This document shows, piece after piece, positions 51,804 to 64,000 of a stretch of 64,000 bases of DNA. A program made the translations under genes and the position numbers. Below the pieces are notes generated by a model, which was given only the letters and a program-made list of their open reading frames with translations, had not been told where the DNA came from and searched no databases. Numbering within the stretch: position 1 is the first letter of the stretch; each line of letters begins with the position of its first letter. This stretch comes from Patiria miniata. Its lineage: Eukaryota > Echinodermata > Asteroidea > Valvatida > Asterinidae. The stretch lies in the NCBI RefSeq assembly GCF_015706575.1, contig NW_024037075.1:13887746-13951745 (forward strand), given 5' to 3'.

Positions 51804-53216
51804 CAGTGTTGTAGGTCTCATGACCGGTATCGGTCTCGAGACCGGTCTCGAGACCACTTTTTGCTGGTCTCGGTCTCGGTCTCGGTCTCGGAAGCTGTGG
51901 TCTCGGTCTTGGTCTCGGTCTCGGTCCCCTTTGGTCTCGATATTTTGGCTGGTCTCGGGTCGAGACCGGCAATATGTAGCTTTTACAGCTCGATCGATTA
52001 CTTTGTGTTCACTTCGTTCAGTACCGTTGTTATTTAAAACATTTGCTAGCCCGTAGATCAAGCTTGTTATATATCGCGGTTGGTTTGGACTCGACTGCAC
52101 GTTGGAAAGTTCCCAAAGTACATGTAAAACTGCAGCAGTACCAGTCACTGAACGATTTGGAACAAGTTCGGCAGTTATCTGTTGAGTCGGCCACATAAAG
52201 CAAAGTATAAACTTGTAACAATTTATGCAATAAGGGTCAACCATTTTTGGGGATTGTGTAGTTTAGCCCACCCCTGTGGGCGTAATCACTTGCATTTTGT
52301 GTTCTGATAATAAATGAGGTGCTTCAAGTTAGTTATATTTTCGACCCCACACAATGTTCTCTTTAATTTGGGACAGTATTTTGAAGAAAAAGTAAATTTT
52401 TCTACCTGATTTTCCAGCTTTGAACTCACACACTCTTACCAGTTACCACTCACTGTTGCCATGAGAGTGTATGATGAGACCCCATTTTCTGGCTGCTCAT
52501 TTTAAAGTACCCCATTATTCCTCAAAAATAAAAAATCCCGTTCAGAAAAAAAATAAAAATCCATATCTGGCACATTCTGGCTACCACCTTGCAACTTGTG
52601 GGTCTACATGTACAAGTCCACATTCTATGACAAAAATTTAAAAATTAATTCAACATTTTCTAGCTCCCATTTTTTAAAATCAAGTACACAATTCTTGTTA
52701 GAAGTTAACTCCTATATTTATTTTAGGAAAAAAAGAGGCACAATGTAAAATTAAAATTGCATCTTTAAATATCCGTTAGAAGTCATAGCTGAAACCAAGG
52801 GGGTGACTGTGGAGTTTAGGATCCGAGTTCCTATAACAGATGAAACATCTACCTTGAACTTTTTACTTTTGTCACGATTGGGTGTAGACAACATGTCAAA
52901 GCCCATATTTCTTAAGTGTAACTACTTTTTGCTCAAGTAAGGTGTCATGTATCAATTTGTAAACATTGCCACTGGTCAAAATTTGGTCTGTATTCTTTGT
53001 GAATAGAAAGGTTACATTTTTCAACTATAATAACGTGTCTTGTTTTTTTTATTTCGACTATTGTTATTTATTATCAGCGGTCTCGGTCTCGGACCATATT
53101 GGTCTCGGTCTCGGTCCGCCTTGAAGGGGCTGGTCTCAGTCTCGGTCTCGGTCTCGAATCTTCAGGTCTCGGTCTTGGTCTCGGTCTCGGACTATCCGGT
53201 CTCGACTACAACACTG
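51804..53216. mobile_element. 1.4-kb hAT element with GGTCTC subterminal arrays
   Basis: Ends CAGTGTTGTAGGTCTC and GAGACC-CTACAACACTG-type inverse (right end GTCTCGACTACAACACTG), with ATCATGGG at 51,796-51,803 and 53,217-53,224. Both ends carry many GGTCTCGGTCTCGG units (51,808-51,970 and 53,077-53,205). The interior has no transposase, so it is non-autonomous. Confidence 0.9.
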
Positions 53217-53737
53217 ATCATGGGGACCGTTTTAGCCGATTTTTCGGCTAACTTTGACAAATGTTTTTGTTAAAAAACGATTTTAACAGAAAATTTGACA
53301 GAATGGATTTTTTTGACAGATTGCTGGCAGAATTCTGTAAAAATGGTTAGGCCTATTTGACAGAAAAACATACATAGATCATCAAATCATTCTTAACAAA
53401 TTGAATGATGCCTTCCTGACTGTTGTTGGATTGGAGATTCGACCGGATAAGTGCGCTATCGTTAGTCATGTTAGTGCACGCAGCGCCAGCCATGCGGCCA
53501 GCACAGCGGCATAGCCTGCAGCATACCAAAAATGATGTACACACATGGGGGGGGGGGGGGGCGCTAGGAGTGGGGAAGTTGGGGTGAAGGGGGGCACGTG
53601 CCCCCCCCTCCCCCCCCCCCTTTGGGGTCTGGGAATTTTTAAACTTTGGAGAGAAAAAACTGATTCAAAAATTACGTTATATTTCATTTAACAGGGATTC
53701 CTGATTTGAAATTCAACTTTTTATAAGTTTCAAAAAT

Positions 53738-54071
53738 GCCCCCCCCCCAAAAAAGTCTCCGGTTTCTGGTATGGCTTTTTTTTTTTTTTTACCTGTTTTT
53801 TTTTGCTTCGAATGTCGGCTGATGACTGCAAATGGTGCCCGACTAAACTTAGTGCAAAAGAGTCCAGAGAGGCCACATAAAGCTTATTCTCGACCATAAC
53901 CCAATCTAAAAACACGTTAAAATTGTGCAGCAGCAGGATTCCAGTCAAACCAGTGAGTTTGGCGGTTTTGAGACATCATCTTTCATTGAAAAAAACCTTT
54001 TTCATTTTGCCGACGCGCATGGCTACGGCGACGCGTGCGCATACCAGAAACCGGAGACTTTTTTTTTTGCC
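53738..54071. mobile_element. PIF/Harbinger-like MITE, copy 3 (inverted)
   Basis: CCGGTTTCTGGTATG and CATACCAGAAACCGGAG inner ends, same body as the copies at 38,318 and 44,799 in opposite orientation. Outer bases are altered by a C run, and no target duplication is clear. Confidence 0.75.
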
Positions 54072-54561
54072 AAATAGAATTGTGTAAACAGAATTTGTAA
54101 ACATAATTTGAACTACCAATTTGCAAACTTCCAAAGTGCAAACACTGATTTACTGATGTCATTGATTTTGTTGCATGAAACTATTTCAGTGAATACCAAA
54201 ATTGTACGACTCCCTACGCATCGTAGGGATGACTTTTGTAAGTTTCTTAAAAACCAAATTTATTTCTTTAAAGCTCGCGTTTTACCTTATATTAATGTGT
54301 CTACAAATGCACAACCCAAAAAATGAACTATACTGTCAGCTGTGAAAATGAAATGAAAATAAAAGCACATGAAAATTACTTGACTGGTGGGAAAAGAGAC
54401 CATCCAATTCGATATGGAAAGAGAAGGCTTGCCAAAACAGAAACAGTACAGCTTGCCAAAAAGTCTTTATTGATTAATTGTCATATTTCATACACACGTT
54501 TGTATTTCTGCTACAATTTATTGTAATACACTGCCTGTATTTTCATTATTTTTAGCGCGAC

Positions 54562-54616
54562 CTAAGGGGGGGGGGCACGTGCCCCCCTGTTCCCCTCCCG
54601 TAGTTACGCCACTGCA
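54562..54616. mobile_element. hAT-type terminus
   Basis: GGGGGGCACGTGCCCCCC then CCGTAGTTACGCCACTG, a common hAT-type end. The partner end was not fixed; GGGGGGCACGTGCCCCCC near 53,590 may be related. Confidence 0.45.
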
Positions 54617-55896
54617 TGCGCGTCGTGGGTGGGCCAACACATCGCCGGCCGGCCGGCCATGTGACCACGGCAGACAATATCTAACAAGATGGCCCTCGTA
54701 AGCATGGGCAAAATCAATTCCACATGTCACGACACGGAACATGCATCCACGTACGTTCTATGATTGTACTTAAAGGATAAAGTCTGGCAATGGTACTTTC
54801 AGTCTGGGTGCCGCGCGCTACACGTGGTTAGTTTTCTCATTTCGCCTCTGCCCTGTGTCTAGTCTTGTAGAATCTGCAATTACATACCGCTGAAGATTAT
54901 ATGTATTATTCATATTTTTCGCCAATCATGGACAACCTCTGGCTAAATATCGTTTACAAGACAAAAGCTGGCGCCGTGTGGAGCGCGGGCTATGCAGAAG
55001 TTGATGTGTGATGTCATATCATTATTTGCATATGCAGTGGCAGAGACGACCTCCGGCATACTAACGTTTACTGCAAAATTGCAGGCGCTACCACTATGAC
55101 GTAGTAAATATTAACCAATCAGAGACGACCTCCGGCAAACTATAGCATTTACTAAAAGTTTGCCGTCTCCGGCTAAATATCCACTGCCAACAAAAAAATA
55201 TACATACCGGTACATGACATATGCTGCCCAATTTGCATGAAGTACCCTGAACTTGATTCGACTTTGGAGGTGGGAAAGCTGCTCAATTGATATTCTTGAA
55301 GAATAACCATTGAATGAAAGTCGAATTTTAGTACGGTCTGACTGAACTGACGAATTATCGACCTCTCTACCAAGTAGGAAATGGTAGGAAAGTCACATTT
55401 TCTTTGAAAATGCTTTCAAAATTGCAGCTTACATGAATTTTTCCGAAAACAAAAGACTGCTTTAGCTTGAGAAAGTCACTTTGGTCATGTTGGTACTGGA
55501 CAGTCATCTGCAAAAGTAAGTTTTGAACAGAACTTGTAAAAAATAGAGGTGTAATAAAGATAAGGATTACCAACATAAAGGTGTTCAGAAATTTTGTAAA
55601 TTTCAGGCTAATCGTGTTTGCGTCACAACATAGTCCGGTTCCCAGTGAACCTCGGCACCTAGACTAATTACCAACCTGTCCCATTATGCAAGAGTTTGTT
55701 TAAAAAGATTGAAGCTTTTTTAAACCAATGTATCATTTTTCTTCAAATTTGCCATGTTTTTCTGTCAAATATCCATGTTTGCAGAATTCTGCCAGAAATC
55801 TGCCCAAAAAAATCCATTCTGTGTCAAATTTTCTGTCAAACTCGTTTTTCAACAAAAAATCTGTCAAAGTTGGCAGAAAATCGGCTAAAACGGTCA

Positions 55897-57815
55897 CCGT
55901 GCCAGCATACCAAAAAATGATACTTTTTTAGTACACACATGGGGGGGGGGGGGGTGATAAGGGGGGGAGGGAGCTTGGTGCTTCATTGGTAGACCCTCCA
56001 AAACTATGCAATCTTACTTCTACGTAGCCCCATAGCAGGGCTGCCACTTTTGAGTAAGATTAAAGAGCTGAGAGTGAGAATTTGGGGGAAGTTTTGTCGT
56101 GATTCAACGACTTGCGAAGCCATGAAGTGGAGGGGCCTCTTAAATAATTAAACTTTAGAAGCTCTATCTCTGGTGCATTTTAGAGCAAATCTGGTGGGTC
56201 TCTAATTAGGTAGATTTTTCCTTAAAATTCAGAGGAGATAATATTTTTGTGTAATAAAAACCAAAAAAATAACCAATGAGCATAAACATTACAACTTCCT
56301 GAACAGGAAAAGTATGGATTACAAGTAGTTTCAAATTGAGAAATTAAGGTGAAGAAAAAATTACTTCTGCTTCTGATTACATGCCTTCCAAAATTGGGTC
56401 GGTAGGTCGGGAAAAAAAAGAGAGTGGCCATCAAAAGTGATAAAAACTAATCGTCTCAACTAATTAAAAAATCAATATTAGGTGGGTGATTCGTAAAAAA
56501 ACTGAGAATTTAAGTCATCCACACCACTATGCACTCAACGTTATCCATGACGGCCGCTGGCACAACCAGCACTCAGGCTGGCTGTACATCGCGTTGTGCA
56601 CACGGCGCAGTATAACTGTACGACCCGTTCTGTAGGCGAAATTGTTGCAACAACGCTGTTTCGCAACAAGTTTGACATGTTTGAGCTGAACGACCCATTT
56701 GTGATCAATATATTGAAATAGAATATACCGGTACATACATAGAAAATAGAGATCACACTTTGGTTAATAAATTGCAGAAATACTCTTTCTCCATCGATGT
56801 TTGTTTGGTATTTTTACGATCCAAATTCGGCCGGTTGAACTGTGCACCAACAGCATGGGTTCGGGGTCTGCTTATTAGGGCCCCTGAAAATTTAGGATTC
56901 TACTTGCTGTATGGTGTGATCTGAGGCAATTTTTGACCAGTTTAACCATTATTTTTTGAACCAAAGATCATCATTGAAATGTTATTAGCTAAACTGTCTG
57001 AATAGCTAAACTGTCTGAGGTTTCTATGAATACCTTTTATAATGCGCTGTACAATCTAGCCGGCTAAATAGCGTATTCTGAAAGAAAACCGGCTAAACTA
57101 GTCAGCTGAATATCCACTTCCTTTAATTTGCTTAGTGGCAACGCGTGCGTAGCAAGGTCAAGCGTTCAAACCTGCGTAGATTATGTGGGATCGAGGATAC
57201 ATAGTGGAGGGGATGAGGTGGGGGGGGGGGGGAGTGTGTGTGTGGGGGGGGGGGGGGGGAGGGAGAGGCGGGTGGTACTGGATGCTACGTTGGTGGTGCT
57301 TAATCTCTGTAGCAGCCATGGGCGTCATTTGGTGGGGGCCTGGGGGAGGGAGGAAGGGGGAGACGAGTCCCACTTTTTTCATCCCCGAAAAAACACTCTG
57401 ACCACGGTTCCATGGTTCAACAAATTTATTGAAATCGTATACTGGTGTGAAGTAGTGTAATAACAGATAAACCATAGTCATGGTGACTGACTCACTTGAT
57501 GTTATTGACACATTTATAAAAGGAAAAACCACTTCCGTGTGCAGACTGGAAAATGAGCCACTTCAACTAAAATGGCATACATGTAGCTCCTCACCACAGC
57601 CACTAATTGGGAAAAAAATTCCTGTGGAAGACAAGGTAACCATTCATATGACACACACACTTTATTACTCAATATACTCTATTTGCCACAAAAAATTGTG
57701 ACTTTAACTTGGGTCCAGATCATTCTGACTCAACCTGTACAGTTCCAGATCATTGACAGTTCCACATCTCTTGATTAAAAAAAAAATTAATTAAACTGTA
57801 ACCAAACTTCTTTTT
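55897..57815. other. Non-coding DNA of copy B
   Basis: Patches match 22,290-22,480 and 23,100-23,580 of copy A, with G runs at 55,940 and 57,220-57,260 and a dispersed hAT-family fragment at 56,850-56,960. No gene. Confidence 0.55.
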
Positions 57816-59424
57816 ATGCCCCGCGGCGAAGCCGAAGGGGCATACTGTTTCCGCCTCGTCCTTCCGTGGGTGGGTGGGTGTGTGTGTGGGTGGGTGGGTG
57901 GGTGAGCTTGTCTTACATACGCAGTGTGGACTTCCGAACAAAAGACGTCCACATAATGTAGGTAGCAGCGACGAAGTGTGGACTTGCCCACGTCCACACT
58001 TTGTTTCCCCATTTCTGGAAAACAGGTTTAGAGGCATTTTTGGGTTAGGTTTATCTGTAGCAGAATGAAGAGAAACACTAAAGGGAATCATTGAAAAAAA
58101 ATTGGGTTGTAAGAGTTTTCACAGTTTGAGAAAAATGAGTTTTTCCACTGGTGTTCCTTAACTACACGAAAAGAAAGGAAAGTCCACACTAGGTATGTGA
58201 AACAAGTCTGGGTGGGTGGGTGGGTGGGTGTGTGTGTCCGGACAAATCTTGTCAGCGCGATAACTTGAGAAATACTTAACATATGAACTTCAATTTTGGT
58301 TTGTGGATTTTTCTTGGTAATCCTAAGAAGCCTTTTGCATTTGGGGCCAAAAGGCCAAAGGTCAAGTTCACAGTGGCTAAAACAATAGAAATCTTGTCAG
58401 CGCGATAACTTGAGAAATACTTAACATATGAACTTCAAATTTGGTTTGTGGATTGTTCTTGGTAATCCTAAGAAGCCTTTTGCATTCGGGGCCAAAAGGC
58501 CAAAGGTCAAGTTCACAGTGGCTAAAACAATAGAAATGTTGTCAGCGCGATAACTTGAGAAATACTTAATATATGAACTTCAAATTTGGTTTGTGGATTG
58601 TTCTTGGTAATCCTAAGAAGCCTTTTGCATTTGGGGCCAAAAGGCCAAAGGTCAAGTTCACAGTGGCTAAAACAATAGAAATCTTGTCAGCGCGATAACT
58701 TGAGAAATAATTAACATATGAACTTCAATTTTGGTTTGTGGATTGTTCTTGGTAATCCTAAGAAGCCTTTTGCATTTGGGGCCAAAAGGCCAAAGGTCAA
58801 GTTCACATTGGCTAAAACAATAGAAATCATGTCAGCGTGATAACTTGAGAAATACTTTACATGTGAGCTTCAAATTTGGTTTGTGGATTGTTTTTGGCAA
58901 TCCTAAGAAGCCTTTTGCATTTGGGGCCAAAAGGCCTAAGGTCAAGTTCACAGTGGCTAAAACAATAGAAATCTTGTCAGCGCGATAACTTGAGACATAA
59001 TTAACATGTGAACTTCAAATTTGGTTTGTGGATTGTTCTTGGCAATCCTAAGAAGCCTATTGCATTTGGGGCCAAAAGGTCAAGGGTCAAGTTCACAGTG
59101 GCTAAAACAATAGAAATCTTGTCAGCGCGATAACTTGAGAAATACTCTACATGTGAACTACAAATTTGGTTTGTGGATTGTTCTTGGTAATCCTAAGAAG
59201 CCTATTGAATTTGGGGCCAAAAGGTCAAGGGTCAAGTTCACATTGGCTAAAACAATAGAAATCATGTATTTATTCTGAGATTATTAGGGATTAGGGATTA
59301 ATTCATATAAAACCTACAGAAGACACTAATGCTGTCAATGAATGTTCCATGTGACCAAGGTACATGTAAGTTGATGTTAAAAGAGTGGTGTTATGTCATG
59401 GGAACTGTCACCGTTGCGGGGCAT
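57816..59424 (+). mobile_element. TIR-bounded element carrying a 7x145-bp array
   Basis: Left end ATGCCCCGCGGCG, part of a local hairpin (TGCCCCG..CGAAGCCG..GGGGCA); right end CCGTTGCGGGGCAT. Between them are a GGGT/GTGT microsatellite, related sequence and the tandem array. Absent from copy A (near 23,580). No transposase. Similar GC-hairpin plus tandem-repeat elements are common in marine invertebrates; the superfamily is not certain. Confidence 0.7.
58245..59275 (+). repeat. Seven 145-bp tandem units
   Basis: GTCAGCGCGATAACTTGAG starts at 58,251, 58,396, 58,541, 58,686, 58,831, 58,976 and 59,121. Most units include AGGCCAAAGGTCA followed at once by AGTTCAC, a nuclear-receptor DR1-like site; the last two units have changed this to AGGTCAAGGGTCA. 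Confidence 0.95.
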
Positions 59425-62200
59425 TTGTGTTTGTAAACACACCTGACTTGTTTTTTTCAAGATTTACCAGTTTGAAAGTCTATCATTTTTTGGCAATTGT
59501 CCGGGAAAAGACATTATGGAAATTGCTTAAACATTACCTGAGATCCATTTCAGCAAAATACCCGCTTGTTTTGTAACTGGCCTGTCGAAGCACGTAAAGG
59601 CAAAATTCTGGTTTCCTGTGGAACCTAGTCAACATTTATCATTTTCTCTTGTACTGTACTTGGTTTCCTTGTAAGGAAATAATCTCAAGTATCACTGAGT
59701 AACAAAGATTTTGGCAATTAAATTAATTGCCGTACTCGCCGAAAGATTTTTATCCTTGCGTGCGACAGTTGCGCATCACCCATGCACACAATGCAGTTTG
59801 GTGTGCAGTTTAGATGATGAAGGCGTAACACACGACGCGTGCTGAGTGTGCTGTGAATGATGAATTTATACATGTACCAGGTAGCACAGCGTGCGCAGCG
59901 TGCGTGATCTGGAACTGTCGAAAGAGATCCACAACTGTTGGGTTCAGTCCTGTATGTAAGCCATGATTTATCTCCCTTTAAGTTGAGTCTATTTGAACAT
60001 ACTTGGTTTTAACTTGAATAGAAGGAATTTTGCTACGAAATGATGTCACTCGGACACGGAAACTCCGAACATGGGCGGGTGTAAAGCGGTTTGTATAAGA
60101 AGTGATTCAAAACTGTTGCACTGATAGTATTTTGCTCAAAACAATTGGTTAAAGTGGTCAGAAATTACCTCTGATCGCACCACAGAGCTTCTAGGATCCA
60201 AAAATTTGAGGGGCCCTGAAGCGTTAGGGCTTCACGCTTTGCGCTTGCATTACTTTTGATCACGGTATGTCCCCCCCCCCCCCCACTTTTGAGGAGCGAT
60301 CGGTGCCCTTGGTAGCATCCGTGCTGAGTAGACAGTGTTTTCTCTACTGCAGTGTATATTGTTACGGCGGCGATTATGTACTGACACTGTACAGGCCCCT
60401 CTTTTAGTTATGATCAAATTAGAGTCAAGAGTGTTTTTTTATCATTCAAAAATGACCTTTTCAACCTTAAGCAGACATCTCAGTTCTCTCAATTCTAATG
60501 ACACTTTTTTGAATTTTGAACAGTTTCTTTGGATAGAAATAACGATTTTTGTACATGGTTTACGATTTTCATGCTCGGTTTAGGTGCTGTGCAATTCAGC
60601 TTTCCTGATAGACATCAGCAATCATCCTGGTGACATTTTAGGCTTGCAGTTTGCAGTCATTGAACCCTAATATCTTAGTATATTCGTAAGGAGCCTTCCT
60701 GATTTCTTGAAACCTGGCTCTGAGCAGGAAACGAAAAGACACAATTCATGAAAGGCCCATTGTCCTCTATCTTTTTTAATCCTTAAAGAAAATATCCTCT
60801 CAAACTGTCAGTGATATATAGAATTCTACAAAAGAACTTTGCAAGCAAGTTTTAGAGTGGTGACTTGAACCCACAACCTCCTTAATTTGAGGAATTGAAA
60901 TCTACCGTATGTGGTAAAACTAAAAGTGTTGTTTACTTTGTCGTTGATTTACCACCGCTGTTCCAGAGGCTCACAGCCCGACATGAGGTTATATGCGCAT
61001 GCGCCAGTTTTTCCGGGCTGCACTGTAAAATGAACATTCATGAGCTCGTTCATAAAAACAAGTCGCTGAGAACAGTCTTCCAAAAAACTGCTCGTAATGC
61101 ACGAAATAGGTATTTAAGCCAAAAGATTTGTCCAAAAGTACATGTAGGTTAAAAAACATATCCTTAGCATCTACATCGAATATTTTAAATGCGATGTTGT
61201 TATTTTCGGGGAATTTAAAAAAAACGAAGGCCTTTTTCACTGGTTGAAAGCCATCAACCAGCGAAAAAAAAGGGTCCGAAAGAAAGCATTTTTTCTGCAA
61301 TCAAGTAAATTAAGCTAGTATTAAGACTGCCATGAAAACATCAATTAGACTTTAAATTTTGTATTAACGGTGATTTCAAAAGAGCAAAACCCTAAACTCG
61401 CCTGCAACCGGATTCCCTGGTGGGTTTACTGAACCTGGAGTGTGGTTTCGCACTCAACTGCCCAGTATAACAAAGTACTTGTGGTTCGCAATTCAACAAC
61501 CACGCCGACGCGTGATTGGCCCGTGCCTCATGCCCGGCGTGTTTCACAGGGCCGGGACGGGGAAATACATGTACGCGTAGTGCCTGGATGGATTTGTGCA
61601 CACATGGCGCCGTTTGTTTACATTTAGTGTCTGTACATGTATTTAATAGCTATGTACGTGGCTCCAACATGGTTTGCTCTCAAAAGTCTTCCACATTGGT
61701 ATCCTGCTTTATTTAGTCTTTCCAATGGTAATTTACCAGTACTTGATTCGGAATTAACTTTCCAAGATGAAGAAAAATCCCACGAAACGTGACCATTATT
61801 TTCATTCCGATTGGGACATTTATAAACGTTGCAATCAAAGGTAATTTTTCGTAGTTGTTTTCTCATCAAGTGTTTTGCTGAAAAGTTCACAGTCCTATCT
61901 GATAAAAAAAGTCCTCCGTTGAGGTGTTTTTTACGCAAAACGAGACTGGATACATTCGGTCCCAAGAGGGCGTTTTATACGAGCTATAACACGGACATGC
62001 GCAAAAAACCCCTGAAAACAGCGATGTTACGGCTTGATTTCGTGATAAAAGCATCAGATTTTTCAGGAAGTGACAGGTTGGCGATGAAATTTAGGTAAGA
62101 CAGTTGTTTTCCAACATATTTGTAACAATTTGATTGGACTTTCAGATTGCATGGCTATTTAATTAAAATGGTTCCCAATATGTGAAAGGCTTAATGCGTT
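59425..62200. other. Non-coding DNA of copy B
   Basis: Collinear with 23,640-26,315 of copy A, including the hAT-family fragment (60,140-60,290), the promoter-like stretch (61,500-62,095) and an 85-residue open frame at 60,895 that matches the one at 24,990 with one change. No gene recognised. Confidence 0.6.
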
Positions 62201-62204
62201 TGTG

Positions 62205-62440
62205 GGAAGTGTGGCCTAGTGGTTAAGGTTTGTGACTCATGATCAGAGGGTCAGGGGTTCAAATCAAACTGCTGGCCATATGTTGTGTCCTTGAGCAAGC
62301 CGCTTCACCCCCACTTGCCTCTCTCCCAAGGACACCACTTCATCCCCACTTGAGTATAAATGGGTACTGGCATTAGCTGGGGAGTAACCTGTGATGGACT
62401 GGCATCCCATGCAGGGGAATGTAGAAATCTCAGTTTTTTT
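62205..62440 (+). mobile_element. tRNA-derived SINE, copy B
   Basis: Same insertion as at 26,321: GTGGCCTAGTGGTTAAGG and GGTTCAAATC boxes, body lacking about 20 bases relative to copy A. Confidence 0.85.
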
Positions 62441-64000
62441 ATGCTACCGATACTGGAGATACATGTAAATGCCGGCCTGATTGGCCATATTGGCTTGACT
62501 TTGTTTACTTGATGCCTTTATAAAATCAGTTCAGACATTAGTGCCAGTTTTAGGATGTACCGGGGTAGGCCTACTTCCTAACAATTATTCCGGCAGTTTT
62601 TAGTTGCTTTTTATTATAGTTTCTTATAATATACTAAAATAGTCACCAGAAATGTTTGCTGTATCACAGGTTTTTTCTACTTTTTTGGTTATCAGTACCA
62701 AGCTATTTAGGCCTATATGCGTATGCATCTGACTAAAGAAAAATTAATTTGCATTGAATAGATGCTGAGCTAAGAATAACACTTGTAAACACTTGAAAGC
62801 ACGTCATTTGATAAGGAAACAAGTCACCCACTGACTTGTCAACTTTGTAGATCTTTGCATCACTGCAGACCAAACAAAACACTTCAGTGCGGACTTACAA
62901 CAGTTTGGGAAAACCATCTACAGGTGTAGGTATTCAGTGTGTAGGCCAAATGGGACAAAAGTAGTTTAAATATCGATGCGCGATTTGCCAGGATTGTCGC
63001 ATTCATTATAGTTTCTCATAATGCCGGTATTAAACTATGTGACGAAATGTTTGCTGTATGGCATATTTAATACCAACTTTTTGTTATTGATACCAAGCTA
63101 TTTAGGCCTATATGCGTACGCATAGACTAAAGGTAAATTCATTTGCATTGAATAGATGCTGAGCTAAGAATAACACTTGTAAACACTTGAAACCACGTCA
63201 TTTGATAAGGAAACAAGTTACCCACTGACTTGTCAACATTGTAGATCTTTGCATCACTGCAGATCAAATAAAAGACGTCAGTGCGGACTTCAGAACATTT
63301 TTGGGAAAACCCAGATTTATTTCTGTAGGCCTACTGGGACAAACATAGTTTTTATATATCGATACGCAATTTGCCAGGATCAAAACAGCCTTTTATTGTT
63401 GTACTAAGATTTATTTAGCACAAAAATAGACTTCTTAGGACAAAATACAGATATTGAAAGTGCATGTTTTGTTTTATTGGGTGCAACCTGCTTGCATGTG
63501 ACAGAATATCAATGTCATTTGTCAATCATTAACTTGTAAAGTTTGAGTCAGTGCCATATATGGACATTTATCGAGAGATTAATTTGCATAATGTAGTTCC
63601 GTCAAGTGGTCATGAGATCGGTGGGCGTAGCAGCTGCAGTGCTTCAGTGTCATCTTGGATGTCTCTGAATCAACCCGCTTCAAACCTAACTGTAAGTTTT
63701 GCCACAACGATGGTTCATTTCTTCAGTTTTTGGTTCTTATTTTGTTTCCTGGATCGTACTAAATTTCGGGGGTAACCTATTGAGAGGTTTCACCGTCGCA
63801 TTTTACCTATCTCACTCACTGACGATCAACTATGCAGTCTCGCGCAGTTTCTACCAGTCACTCAAGACCACTTCTTTTTTTTTTAGACCAAATTTTCGTA
63901 GGACCTGGGCACAGTGCCTTCTGTGACTATTTGTATTGGATAATCCAGGCCTGGTTGTACCCTCAAGACCCTTTGAGACCATAGCAAAATGTACCACTTA
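62441..64000. other. Non-coding DNA of copy B to window end
   Basis: Matches 26,583-27,780. A segment of about 430 bp around TGCATTGAATAGATGCTGAG occurs twice here (near 62,750 and 63,150) but once in copy A. No gene; the NLR start expected from copy A lies just outside. Confidence 0.6.

Larger units (their letters stand above)
53221..55896. mobile_element. Element bounded by long inverted repeats
   Basis: GACCGTTTTAGCCGATTTT and the following 130 bases or so (53,225-53,370, with TTTGACAGAAAA motifs) recur inverted at about 55,755-55,893. The interior contains a Harbinger-type MITE, C/G runs and another hAT end. The boundaries could also mark two facing elements. The flank AGCATACCAAAAAATGAT occurs both inside (53,520) and right of it (55,903), which shows rearrangement. 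Confidence 0.55.

Noticed and set aside
51756-51972. Arg/Asp-rich antisense frames resembling splicing factors
   Set aside because: Translation of the GGTCTC array of the hAT element.

Overview
The window is animal nuclear DNA. Its genes are spliced with GT-AG introns and it carries large amounts of short DNA transposons, foldback elements and tRNA-derived SINEs. Three recognisable gene families are present, all on the + strand: the 3' end of a PIWI-class Argonaute gene (two copies), a NACHT-LRR (NLR) receptor gene, and the gene for bifunctional coenzyme A synthase (COASY: PPAT plus dephospho-CoA kinase). A large intron-poor NLR, an animal-type COASY and abundant SINEs and MITEs suggest a marine invertebrate deuterostome (echinoderm most likely; hemichordate or cephalochordate possible). 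The species assignment is an inference.

Layout. 1-6,742: last three coding exons of PIWI copy A; its introns hold a solo LTR, MITEs, a hAT-like element and a 59-bp minisatellite. 6,743-11,887: non-coding. 11,888-21,900: a nested repeat block whose core is four near-identical 2,165-bp tandem units. 21,900-27,950: non-coding with MITEs, G/C homopolymers, a possible promoter and a SINE. 27,984-32,687: a three-exon NLR gene (about 1,023 aa) with a LINE fragment in its second intron. 32,688-37,300: non-coding with hAT-type and hairpin MITEs. 37,314-43,724: COASY exons, in which neither PPAT signature motif could be found while the kinase half reads cleanly. 44,514-64,000: a second, diverged copy of the first 27.8 kb. 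It begins with PIWI copy B, which has only the same three terminal exons and lies directly behind COASY.

The dominant structure is this tandem segmental duplication, with copy A at 1 to about 27,800 and copy B at 44,514 to the right edge. The homology is collinear through PIWI exons, introns and intergenic DNA, and is interrupted by insertions private to one copy: solo LTR, 2,205-2,561 MITE, minisatellite expansion and 4x2,165-bp array in A; Harbinger-type MITE, hAT element and 7x145-bp array in B. The window ends about 200 bp before the place where copy B would start a second NLR gene. A real tandem duplication and two divergent haplotypes laid end to end by an assembler are the two explanations to separate.

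The three gene families have no obvious shared pathway (piRNA silencing, innate immune sensing, CoA synthesis). Their proximity is best read as chance synteny carried in one duplicated block. Points of biological interest are a canonical N-myristoylation signature on the predicted NLR, a homogenised 168-bp LRR array, a minisatellite made from a COASY exon end plus its 5' splice site, a TIR-bounded array of nuclear-receptor-like DR1 sites, and several MITE families dated relative to the duplication by empty sites in the other copy.
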